In this document: positions 12,301 through 25,094 of the stretch, in pieces
How the letters are laid out: the number at the start of each line of letters is the position of its first letter
Position numbering within the stretch: position 1 is the first letter of the stretch
Source: Orientallactaga sibirica
Lineage: Eukaryota > Chordata > Mammalia > Rodentia > Dipodidae
DNA: 64,000 nucleotides
Assembly: GCA_036365145.1 (NCBI GenBank)
Contig: JAEOAD010000055.1
Coordinates: 2,790,001-2,854,000, forward strand
Reading direction: 5' to 3'
Translations under genes and position numbers: made by a program
Notes under the pieces: model-generated
The model's database searches: none
Told to the model about the DNA's origin: nothing
Seen by the model: the letters and a program-made list of their open reading frames with translations, nothing else

Positions 12301-15300
12301 TTTGGATGTGGCCTCTCCGAAGGCTGGCGATGGCCTCCTTGGTGCTAGATGTTTGCTGAAAGCCTGGAGCCACCTTCTGCACCAGGGGCCTCTGCTTGTT
12401 AGGCAGCCACATGACCTGTGAGGTGCGGGGGAGGTAGATGGGTCAGACTTCTCTTATGCAAAAGGGAGCCGAGACCCCCACCCACCCAGCACAGTGAGGG
12501 GTCAGAGAAGGGACCCCGTCCAGTCCACGGTAGTGATATCTTCTGGCAACAACTTAGGAAGTTTCCCTTGTCAGGAAGAGGCAGACAACCCAAACATCCC
12601 CTCCTCTGCCCACAGGCACCAGCCTGTAGCAAGGCTGTGCAGTTACAGAGCAGTATCGGGTTCCTCTGCTCCTAGATAGCACGCTGCAGTGATTGGGGCC
12701 ATACCCCATTGAAGTAACAGGAGAACATGGGCCGTTTCCACCCTCTGAACACTTGAAAAGACTTGTGAGATTCCCACACTCCTTGTCACCATAATGGCCC
12801 AGAGAGGCAAGAAGCACACAGACCCCTTTTTACAAACAGGAAAGCTGAAGTCGGGGAGAGAGGGCGGGTGAGTCTGTGCTGGTGCAGGGTGGAGCCTGAG
12901 GTGCCCGGTGGGCCTCACCTGGTGCTGTGGGAAACCAGAGTGCAGCAGGGCATCCAGTGTGATGTTGAGGAAGCTGCCACGGTAAGGGTGCTCGCGGGGC
13001 GGGTCGCGTAGGTTGAGCAGCAGTGTGGTATTGCCCTTGGCCAGCTCCAGGAGTTCCGCCAGGCTGCAGATGGACTGATTCTGGGCCTCTTTGTGGTCGG
13101 AGGGTGATAAGGAGCTGGCTGTCCAAAAGGGATCGGTCTGGCAGAGACACACAAGGCCAGGTCACCAGCCCTTTAGGGCTCTAGCATGGCTTCCTGACAA
13201 TGGAGTGTGGCACTATGGCTGTCTGTTGGGTGATTGATGGCTGTGGCCCAGAGGGGTCCTCAGAACACCCTCCCGCCCCCGCTCTAATCCTTATCTCTGT
13301 ACCTGTACCTGTTTCCTGAGAGAACACTTTGCTTGGAACATCACCCAGTCCCCAGGTCAGCACATTGTCTCTAGAGCAAGGATGGGTGGATGGATAGGTG
13401 GGTGGGTAGGTGGATGGATGGGTGGATGGGTGGATGGGTGGATGGATGGATGTAATGAGACAGGATTTCATGTATCCAAGGCTGGCCTCAAACTCACTAT
13501 AGCTGAGCATGCCTTGAACTTGTGATTTTCTTGCCCCCACCTCCCAAGGGTTGAGATTTACAAATCTACACCACCACACCTGATTGGTGTAGTAATGAGA
13601 TTTGAACTCAGGGTTCTTTGCATGCTAGGGAAGCACTTTTTTTTTTTTAAAGAGAGAGAGAGAATTGGCATGCCAGGACCTCAGCCACTGAAGTCGAACT
13701 CCAGATGCTTGCGCCACCTAGTGAGCATGTGTAACCTTGCGCTTGCCTCACCTTTGTGCCTCTGGCTTACCTGGGATCTGGAGAGTCGAACATGAGTCCT
13801 TAGGCTTCACAGGCAAGCACCTTAACCACTAAGCCACCTCTCCAGCTCCAAGCACTCTATTAATTGACCTACATTCTCAGTCCTAGAGCTAGTCATTACA
13901 AGTCTGTCAGTCACCAGCAACCTTGCCAGGGAAAGCCAGTGGGGGCATGCACCCCAACAAGCAGTGACAGCCATGAGGCCTGATGCAGGATCCCAGCCTG
14001 ACCAGGATCATGTAAGTTGATGGTCACCACCTCCCTCCTCGGGGTCCCTGTCCATGTCTCCCATGGCTCGGATGGGCCCAGGTGCAAGGCAGACCTTCAG
14101 GAACCATTGGCCTGCGTTGAGCCTCTGTAGGATGGTCCAGTTGAACATGGCAGCGGGCCTGCGGGCGAGCTCTGGGAATGCCTGCTCCACGTTGGTGGTC
14201 CGCCGCAGGGTGGTGTCATGCATGAGGAAGGGCACACCATCCAGGCTGTGGGAAAGGGCCACTGTCACCACCTACATGGGACTGTCACATGTCCCAGAAT
14301 GACCACCCTCCACTCTTCTCTACCCTCAGGGGCCCCGGTGGATCTACCCATCTCTCCGCTAGTTCCAGACTTCCCACTTGCATAGGAAGGGCATTGGGCA
14401 AGTTGGGGACCCCAAAGTCGAAAATTTCAAATGGCTCTTTCTGGAGGCCAGGTAGAGGGAGAGACTGCCAAGGAGGAAAAACTGGGAAAAGGTTGGGGTC
14501 TTTTCTCTTAGCAACCTTGGAATGTAGGCGCTAGATTTCATTTGATAATGGGGAAACTGAAGCAAAGCGAGGGAAGCACCTAGTTCAATGCTCATGGCCA
14601 CTAAGTAGGAGAATCTGGCTTGGAACCAAGTCCATTAATTGGCACAATGACAGCAGTGCCAGTGTAAGTCCCTTTACCAAATGCCATCCTTATTTACCCC
14701 AGTGGGGTTGGCAATGGCTTACTCAATGCTTCCCACTCCTCAAGACATTTTACCACAACCTCCCAGAAAGATGTGGTTGGCACTCAATTCTACACTGTCT
14801 GCATTGGGAATTGAGACCTCATCTATATGGTGTCCTTGTGTAGTTTACAACCTGTGCAGTGATCTAGGGCAGCCTCGCCTCTCTCCTCTCTCCAGCAGTA
14901 ACCTCTGATATGAGTTTGCTATGGATTTCTATGACATTTGTGATAATACGCATTTTACTTTCTGCAGACAGAAAATGTGCATACCACTTTTTTTTTTTTT
15001 TTTTTTTTGAGGTAGGGTCTCACTCTAGCCCAGGCTGACCTGGAATGCACTCTGTAACCCTAGACTAGCATCGGACTCTTGGTGATCCTCCTACCTCTGC
15101 CTCCAGAGTTCTGGGATTAAAGGCATGCACCACCACACTTGACTGTGTGGTCTTTCAAAATATAAAGGCATCACGGTGATTATTGCTCTGCAACTTGCTA
15201 ACTTCAAACTTGAGTTTGAGCTTGCAGATGTAGCTTTCTTTCCAGTGTATCTGTGGCCAGAACTCCAGGTCCCCACCCCCTAACTCCTGCCTGAAACAAG

Positions 15301-18300
15301 ATAGTCTATTCCGTATTTTACATGGTGAAGTCTGGCATGAGATTAATTGGTACAGAAAGGTACCTGGCCTGTTTGCGTTGTGTGTGCTCCATACCTCCAC
15401 CCTGCATGAAGAAGGGTCCCTTCCCACCATGCCTACCTGATCGTGACATCAGCTTGGAGCCCATACAATTTGTGCTCTAGGGCCTTCCGGAAGGACATCA
15501 GTGTGTGCTCTGGAGCCAGCTGGGGAGAAAGGAGTGATGAGGGCAGTGCCAAGGCTCAGTTGATGACCCCTCCCCCAGTCTATGGAAGTCTTCCATGCTA
15601 GAAGGCCTACTTTGCATTTGGCTGTGTGGCCTCAGGTACTCACTCGGCTGCTCTGCAGTTTCCCCTCATCTGTTAAGTCACACGTACCTAGTTTTGGTGG
15701 GAGAGGCAGGCAGAATGCGTTTTTTTTTTTTTTTTTTGCTTTTTTGAGGTAGGGTCTCACTCTAGCTCAGTCTGATCTGGAATTCACTATGCAGTCTCAG
15801 GGCAGCCTTGAACTCACAGAGATCCTCCTACTTCTGCCTCGCAAGTGCTGGGATTAAAGGCATGCGTCACCACACCCGGCTAGGCAGAATGCTTCTTATG
15901 GACCTCTACACTGATGCAGCTAGCACTTGACAAACCTTAGCTCTGACCGGAATCACTCTTTCTGTATCGCAAGCACTCATCTAGGCTCTAAGAGCAGGAA
16001 GCCTTTTGCATAGGCCTGTAGCTCTATGGCAGCCTTGGGCCAGTTCCCTCTTGATTAATCCCAGAGCCCAGGCCTGGTGGTGATCCTAGAAGTGGGAAGG
16101 GACACAGGATGGGGTTTCAATATGTTTCCTCATCTATACAAGCATGATAATAGCCTCTCCTTTTCTGGACTGCTGCTTGAATTAAGAACCTCTAGCATGT
16201 GCCCAACACCCCAGAAGATCCAATATTGTGACCCTGTGTGTGTTCTCCTTCCTATGGTCGTGTTTGCCCATCTGCAGATGTGGACTCGCTGTTCTCTGGG
16301 GGCCCTTAGGTGGGGACAATCACGTTCTAATAAATCTGTCCCCAGTTCCATGTGATACTTTTCTCGACCACAGGAGGTCAGCACCGAACCAGGAATTGGG
16401 TTTCCACAGGGAGATGGGATAGAGGACAGGGAGGAAGGAAGCCAAGGGGCAGGGTGCAAAGGAGTCCGCCTCCTGCTCTAGCCACACAGCTCTGTCTCCT
16501 AACTCACCACATTCCCCACCTCAGGGAGGCGGCCTGACACCTGGCTGCCAGGGGAGAGCTAAGAATTTGGAGCTGGCTGAAAAAGCGTAGTCCCTATTAT
16601 CCCGGGACTAGCAGAGGTAGAGGGAAGCGATCCCCTAGGCTGCTGTGCACTGTGAACGTCTCCTTGTTAGGCATTAACTTCCTAGAAAAAGGTGGGGAAA
16701 CTGGGCCTGCCTGTGCCAGACTCAGGGCTTCAGCAAAGCCCCCAGAACATACAAGGGCTGGGCGTGGTGGTGCACGTCTTTAATCCCAGAACTCAGGAGG
16801 AACCGTGAGTTCGAGGCCACCCTAAGACTACAGGGTGAATTCCAGAATTCTAGATCAGCCTGGGCTAGAGTGAGACCCTACCTTAAAAAAAAAAAAAAAA
16901 AAAAACAAAAAAAAACAGGGCTGGAGATATATGGCTTAGCGGTTAAAGCACTTGCCTGTGAAGCCTAAGGACTCAGGTTCAATTCTCCAGGTCCCACATA
17001 AGCCAGATGCACATGGTGGTGCATGCATCTGGAGTTTGTTTGCAGTGGCTAGAGTCCATGGCATGCCCATTCTCTCTCACTTTCTCACTCTCTCTGTCTC
17101 TAATAAATAAATAAAAATAAATTTATGGCTGGCACGCCTTTAATCCTAGCACTCGGGAGACAGAGGTAGGAGGATCACTGTGAGTTCCAGGCCACCCTGA
17201 GAATACAGAGTGAATTCCAGGTCAGCCTGGGCTAGAGTGAGACCCTACCTTGAAAAACAAAAAACCCAAACAACAACAACAACAACAAAAGACCCAGGTA
17301 TCTAAGATGGAACTTGAGGGAAGTGTAGGTTTGTGTGATGTATATATAGTTTATGCACGTGTGTGCAGGTGTGCACGCACATGTGTGCAGAGAATGCTGA
17401 ATATCCTCTTCTATTACTCTTTTGCTTTGTTTCCTTGAAACAGTCTCGCACTTAACCTGGCTGACCAGCAAGCCCAGTGATTCACTGGTTAATACCCGCT
17501 TCCTCACAGGACTGGAGTTACGGGCAGCCTAGCCACTCCAGGCTTTCCATGTGGACGCTGTGGACCTAACTCAGGCAGCCTCAGGCCTCTCTCAGGCTTG
17601 CAAGTGCTTCCACTTGGTAAGCCCTTTCCCTAGTCCTACAGTGGATTGTGGATCCCTATCTTGGGAGCTTTCCCCTGCCTCAGGCAGACCCAAGACAGGA
17701 GGGTGTTGTGTGGGCAAGGAAGGTCGGCACACTCAGTGGGCAAGACACTGGTTGAGAATACTTGGCTTTGGACTTAGTCTAACCAAATACTAATCAGGAC
17801 TAGGACAACGGGTACATGGTCCTCAAGGTATGTGCACTTGGGCCCATATGTAGATATGCTGGTGGGGGTGGGCAGACACTGTATCCAGACAGGTATACAG
17901 GAACATAGAGGGGACCCCAGCTGGCCCCTAAAAACCACCACTTAAAAAATTGACCTCATAGAATTAAAAAGCAGCACAGTGTTTGGAGAAGGGGAAACAG
18001 GGGAGGTTGGTTAGCAGGTACAAAGGATACGGGGAGTAAGTTCTGGTATTTTATTATTATTATTTTTTTTTGAGGTAGGGTCTCACTCTGGTCCAGGCTG
18101 ACCTGGAATTCTCTATGTAGTCTCAGGGTGGCCTCGAACTCACGGCGATCCTCCTACCTCTGCCTCTTGAGTGCTGGGATTAAAGGCGAGTGCCACCACG
18201 CCTGGCTCAGTTCTGGTTCTATAGTGACAGTGTGCTGCTGTAAAATGATAATTTACTGCATAGCCTCAGATGGTTTGAAGATTTTTTTTTTTTTGGTTTT

Positions 18301-21300
18301 TCGAGGTAGGTTCTCACTAGCCCAGGCTGACCTGGATTTAACTATGTATTCTCAGGGTGGCCTTGAACTCATGGCGATCCTCCTACCTCTGCCTCCCAAG
18401 TGCTAGGATTAAAGGCATGCGCCACCACGCCCGGCTTTGAAGATTTTTTTATGTTTTATTTTTATTAGTTATGGACATTCTTCTTATGTTAACAGCATAT
18501 GTTGGTACCATCCTTTCCCTCATCCCTGCTCCTTTTCCAAAGGGGCCCTCCTCACTGGGGATGCAGGTCAACCCCATGGGGATTGTGGGTTGTGCATTGT
18601 GGGGGCAGCTGTCAGTTATGGGGAAGAGGCAATGTCTCTGTGCATAATATCCCCACTTGTGTCTCTAACAATCTTTCTGCCCCCTCTTCCGCAAAATTCC
18701 CTGAGCCATGTTGGGTGTGTATTAATCCTACTTCAGTGATAGGCTCTTAGGAGCCTCTGGATCTCTGGTTTGGTAGGAGTTGAGTGTCCTCAGTGTCTGT
18801 CTCCTTCACCCTTGTGCTGATATCAAGTCCCCCGAGAAAGCAGCACTCTTGCTCATTTCCCCAATTCAAGAGAGGATTTTTTTAGGGGGCAGTGTCAAGG
18901 TAGGGTTTCACTCTAGCCCAGGCTGACCTGGAATTCGCTATGTAGTCTCAGGGTGACCTTGAACTCACAGCAATCCTCCTACCTTTGCCTCCCGAGTGTT
19001 GGGATAATGAAAGAAGTGTGGCTGGAAGAAAGGATTTTTGAAAGTGCCCAACACAATGAAATGTTAAAAGGTGTGAGGTGATGGATGTGCTCATCGCTCT
19101 GACTTGAACACTTTGCAGTGTACACATGTAGGGAAATAACACACTGTGTCACCCAAACATGTACCACTATTATGCACCAGTTCAAATCAATAAATCACAA
19201 ATGAACATCACAGCCAGGCATGGCAGCACATGTCCGTAACTTCAGCAATCGGGAGGCTGAGGCAGGAGGTTTATGAGTTTCAGGCTACATAGTGAGACTC
19301 TGTCACAAAAACAAAACCGAACAGATAAGTAAGCAAACAACTGCCCAAGGGTGCAATCAGCCACATGCACAGTGTGAGAGATTATGTAAGACACACACTC
19401 AGCTTTTTCAACAAATAAACAGCATAAGGGAAAACTGGGAGAGAAAGTGTAATCAGATGTTCCACATGATGTCATTTGGAACCCAATATATATAATTTTT
19501 GGTTTTTCGAGATAGGGTCTCACTCTAGCCCAGGCTGACCTGGAATTCACTATGTAGTCTCAGGGTGACCTTGAACTCACAGATCCTCCTACCTGTGCCT
19601 CCCAAGTGCTGGGATTAAAGGCATGCACCTCCACCCCAGGCTTGGACCCTGATTTTTACAATCTGCACTAGATGAAGCTATTTTTGAGACAACAAAGGAA
19701 GACTAAAGATGGATTTGATATTAAGTTATATTAAGGAATTTGCTGGATGTTCTAACAGTATTGTGATTATGTTTTAAAAAAAATATTTTTATTTATTTAT
19801 TTGTAAGTAGTGAGAGAGAGGAGAGACAGAGAGATAGAGAGAATGGGCACACCAGGGCCTCTAGTCACTATAAACAAACTCCAGATGTATGTGCCACTGT
19901 GCATCTGGCTTTACATGGATACTGGGAAATTGAACTCAGGTAGTTAGGCTTTGGAGGCAAGTGCCTAAGCCACTGAGCTTTGAAAAAAATATTTTTATTT
20001 GTTTGTGAAAGAGAGAAGTGTTAGGGAGAATGGATGCCCCAAGGCCTCCTGCTACTGCATATAATATCCAGATACATGCCTCACTTTATGTGTCTGGCTT
20101 TATGTGGGTATCAGGAAATTGAACCCAGGCCAGCAGGAAAAAAGTAAGAAAGTACCTTAGCCAGGCATGGTGGTGCACACCTTTAATCCCAGCACTTGGG
20201 AGGCAGAGGTAGGAGGATCACAGTGAGTTTGAGGCTACCCTGAGACGACATAGTGAATTCCAGGTCAGCCTGGGCTAGAGCGAGACCCTACCTTAAAAAA
20301 CCAAAAGAAGAAGAAAGAAAATGGAAAAAAGAACGAAAGAAAGTATCTTTAACCACTGCACTATTTCTCTAGCCATATGTGCTATGTTTTGGTTTTTGTA
20401 AAAGTCCTTATGTGTGGAGTGTGGTAATACATGCCTGTAATTTCAGCACTAGGGAGGCATAGGCAGGAGGACTGCAGCCTTGGTTACATAGTGAGACTCT
20501 GTCTCAAAAAAAAAAAAAAAAAAAAAAAACAAGGGCTAGAGAGATCGCTAGGTGGTTAAGGCACTTGCCTGCAAAGCTGAAGGATCCAGGTTTGATTACC
20601 CAGGACCCACATAACCATATGCACAAAGTGGTTCATGCATCTGGAGTTCATTTGCTGTGGCTGGAAACCTTGGTGTGCCCATTCTGTCTCTCTATCTGCC
20701 TTTCTTTCTCTCTCTCTCTCATTCCTTGCAAATAAATAAAAATAAAAAATAAACACAACAGGGCTGGAGCGATGGCTTAGCAGTTAAGGTGTTTGCCTAC
20801 AAAGCCAAAGGACCCAGGTTCGAATCCCCAGGAACCACATTAGTCAGATCCACAAGGGGGCACATGTGTCTGGAGTTCATTTGCAGTGGCTGGAAGCCCT
20901 GGTGCACCCATTCTCTCTCTCTCTCTCTTTTTCTCTGTCAAATAAATAAGTAAATGAAAATAAAAATATTGGGCTGGAGGGATGGCTTAGTGGTTAAGGC
21001 ATTTGCCTGCAAAGCCAAAGGACCCAGGTTCAATTCCCCAGAACACACATTAGCCAGATGCACAAGGTGGCGCATGTGTCTGGAGTTCATTTACAGTGGC
21101 TGGAGGCCCTGATGCACCCATTTTCTCCCTCCCTCTCTCTCCCCTTTTCTCTGTCAAATAAATAGATAATTAATTAGTTAATTAATTTAAAAAAACACAA
21201 CAGGGTGGAGAGATGGCTTAGCGCTTGCCTGCACAGCCTAAGGACCTATGTTTGACTCTCCAGATCCCATGTAAGCCAGACACACAAAAGTGAAGCAAGT

Positions 21301-24300
21301 GCAAGGTTGCACATGTGCACTAGGTGGCGCAAGCGTCTGGAGTCCGATTGCAGTGGCTAAGGCCCTGGCATGCCTGTTCTCTCTCTCTCTCTTGCTCTGT
21401 CTCTCTAAAAAACAAACAAACAACAACAACAACAAGTCCTTAATTAAGCGATACTCCCTGTAGTACGACGGGGGATGTTCTGATGTTTAGGATTTGCTTC
21501 ACTACAGCAGATAAAGAGATCATCAGAGCATTGACAAGTATGGGCAGCAGAACGAGAGTCGTTTGATGGCTCTTTCCACTTGTGTGTGTGCATTTGGGAG
21601 ACTCTTTATGCATGTGTGCATGTGGTATACACAGTGTTTGTGTATATGTGTTTGTGGGGGGTGTGCATGTGTGTGCACATGCATATGGAAGCCGGAGGAT
21701 AACCTCAGGTGTCATCCTCAGGAACGCCATCCACTTCCGTTGAGACAGGGTCTCTTGCTGACCTAGAGCTCAGCAAATTAGGCCAGACTACCTGGCCAGT
21801 CAACCCCACAGTTCCTCTGGTCTTCCCCTCCTCAGCACTGGGATTACCACACCCAGTGTTTTATGTAAGTGCTTAATCTTAGGCCCCTATGCTTTTTTTT
21901 TTTAATTATTTTTTTAAATTATTTTTTATTTTTGGAGAGACAGAGAGAGATAGAAAGAGAGGGAGAGGGAGACAGAGATGGGCGCACCAGCAGTCTCTCA
22001 GCTACTGTGAACGAAATCCAGATGCGTGCGCCCTCTTGTGGGCAAGTGCGTCATTGTGCCCTTGCCTCACTTTGCATCTGGCTAAACGTGGGACCTGGAG
22101 ATTGGAACCGCTGGACATTGGAACCAGCATTCTTAGGCTTAGGAGGCAGGCGCCTTAGCCACTAAGCCATCTCTCCAGCCCAGCCATCTCTCCAGCCCCC
22201 CTATGCTTTTTTATTTAATTAATTTTATTTATTTATTTATTATTATTTTTAAAATTATATTTATTTTTATTTTGGAGAGAGACACAGAGACAGACAGAGA
22301 GATAGGGAGAGGAAGACAGAGAGTGGGCGCGCCAGCAGCATCTCAGCCACTGTGAAAGAAGTCCAGACACGTGCGCACCCTTTGGGCAAGTGTGGCATTG
22401 CACCCTTGCGCCCTTGTGTCACTTTGCATCTGGCTAAACATGGGACCTGAAGATTGGAACTGATGTTCTTAGGCTTAGCGGGCAGGCGCCCTAACCGCTA
22501 AGCCATTTCTCCAGCCTTTATTTATTTATTTATTTATTATTTTTATTTTATTTTATTTTTTGTTTGTTTTTTTCTGAGGTAGGGTCTCACTCTAGCTTAG
22601 GCTGACCTAGAATTCACTATGTATTCTCAGGGTGGCCTCAAACTCACAGCGATCCTCCTACCTCTGCCTTCTGAGTGATGGGATTAAAGGTGTGTGCCAC
22701 CACTCCCCCAGTGCTTTTTTATTTTTATTTTATTTATTTATTTACTTTATCATTTCATTTATTTATTTATTTATTAGATACAGAGGGACAGAGGGAGAGA
22801 GAGAGAGAATGGGCGCACCAGGGCCTCTAGCCACTGCAAACAAACTCCAGATGCATGTGCCATAATGTGCATCTGGCTAACATGGGACCAGGAGAATTGA
22901 ACCTGGGTTCTTAGGCTTTGTAGGCAAGCGTCTTAACCACTAAGCCATCTTTCCACCCATGCTTTTTTATTTTTGAGAGATTGAGAGGGAAAGGGAGAGA
23001 GAATTGGCACGGCAGGGCCTCAGCCACTGAAATGGAACTCCAGATGTTTGCGCCACTAGTGGGTGTCTGGCTCACATGGGATCTGGAGAAAGAGTGAACA
23101 TGGATGGGTCCTTAGGCTTTGCAGACAAGAGCCTTAACTGTTAATCCATCTCTCCAGCCTGATCGCAGCTCTCCTATGGGGTACAGGACACCTCAATAGC
23201 AGGGCCCAGCACTGACTTTGACCTTGTTCTTCAGTCAGGTTCAACTGCCTTCCCTTGATCAGCAGGCCTAGATTTACAACAGCTGTCCTGGCCTAGGCCT
23301 CGAAGGGGCTCTTACTGCCTGGTTGCAGACCCAGACTACTTGCATACAGCTGTTTCCTAGCATCCTTGACCCAAAGCCTGGCAGTACTGGACTGGGACTC
23401 AACCCAGAGCCTCAGGATATGTGGTCAATCTTTCTAGCAACAGCCTTCAGGGCTCTGCAATATCTGTGCCCATGCAGGCTTGCTGAGCACTCTCACCAGT
23501 CCTCCACATAGACCTCCCCAAAAGCTAAGAACCACTCCTGTGACTATATTGTAGCTATTACATCCACTTCCCAACAGGGTGCTCTCCTGCAATGGCAGCT
23601 GCCTTCACCCCACCTGGCCAGTGAGAGCCTTCAGGGGACACTCACCATGGGGGCCCCACGGTGGCCGATGAGGGCAGGCTTGGGGCCCAGGTCCTTTTTC
23701 TCCATGATGCAAGGAGAGGAGATGGTGAGAGGGACCAGGTAGAGGGTGAAGACCACGGCGAAGAAGGTGCAGAGAATGGTCATCTGAGAGGCTGCAGACA
23801 TGGCCATGAGCAACCTCGGACATTGTTCAGCTCCCACCAGGCCCAACCAGAAGTCCAGGTTGGACAGGGTGGGATACAGGACCCCAGTGCTCCGAAGGGT
23901 GGCTCTTGTTCTTGCTGACAAGATGGGCCTCACCAATAACTCATGCACACATGTAGATTCAGACAGAGGGACTCGGAATGGGAATCTGGAGCATCCTTCA
24001 ATGACAAATGTGGGCCACTTGGAGCCAGACCCCTTCATCCCTGGACCACCCAGGAGAGTCTGGGTAGGGGCATCCCAAGTTGAACTTGATACTTGAGGGA
24101 GTCTGGAAGGGCAGGCCCGACATAGAGATACTCACAAGACCGCTCTGCTCGGGCAAACTGTCCTGCTACAATCCAGGAGAGTGCAGTAATGGCCGCCAGG
24201 GCACCCATGTGCAGGAATGGTGCTGTGCCCTATGTGTGAGGAGAGAGGCAAGAGGGTCCTGGGACTCATAGCCATGCCCAGATGTTCAGTTCGCCAGCAT

Positions 24301-25048
24301 ACTGACAGCCTCTCTACCTACAGGTCAGACAACCCTGTTTCCCATTTGCCAACCAAGGACACTGGGAATCCATGCACCTTGGGGTGTATGTAGCTCTGTC
24401 CCCACCTTTGACCAGCTGGATGGTCCAGGACCCCTCCTTGCTCTCTCTGGGCTTTGGTGCAGAGAAACAGGAATGATAAAAAAGAGAAAAAGGGTTGCCA
24501 GGTCCCTGGGGAAGCATTGTTCCTGTTCCCACCCTACTCACTTGTAGCGAGATCAGCAGCACCTCCCACTCGTCCTCCCACAGCTGGGCCACCGCTGACA
24601 TGGCCACAACCGTGCAGGTCAGGATGACCAGCAGCCCGATCTGGAAAGGGAAGTACCAGGCAGACGGTCAGGGCAGGAGTGAGGGGCTGGGGGCTTTGGA
24701 GGAGGAGGAGGAGGAGGAAGGGCGGGAGAGGAGTGCAGAGCCTGGGAAGACCAGGCAAGGAGAGAGGCTGGTGTGGGCTGAAGGGAGCAGGGATGGATGA
24801 GAGTGATGCCATCCAGGAGCGGCAGTAGAACGGACCCTGCGAGGAAGGGCCGGGGCGAAAGAGAAGAGAGGGCAGAGAAGACAAGAATGTCTGGGGGCTT
24901 GAGAGATGGCTTAATGGTTAAGCGCTTGCCTGTGAAGCCTAAGGACCCCCGTTCAAGGCTCCATTCCCCAGGACCCACGTAAGCCAGATGCACAAGGTGG
25001 CACATGCACCTGGAGTTCGTTTGCAGTGGCTGGAAGCCCTGGTGTGCC

Positions 25049-25094
<46 letters not shown>

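Larger units (their letters stand above)
13138..14094 (-). other. GDPD5: GDPD5 intron between coding exons 9 and 10
   Basis: Holds a GGAT/GGTG microsatellite and an old B1-ID dimer that was split by a DIP element. 13887-14094 is unique. Confidence 0.88.
15520..23645 (-). other. GDPD5: GDPD5 intron between coding exons 7 and 8
   Basis: 8.1 kb, roughly half of it SINEs, with two dense clusters (16.7-17.3 and 19.5-23.2 kb). Unique stretches: 15882-16756, 17541-18038, 23161-23645. Confidence 0.85.

Noticed and set aside
20532..21435. tRNA-like A and B boxes in the SINE heads
   Set aside because: These are pol III promoters of tRNA-derived SINEs, not tRNA genes; no clean cloverleaf with a mature 3' end was found.
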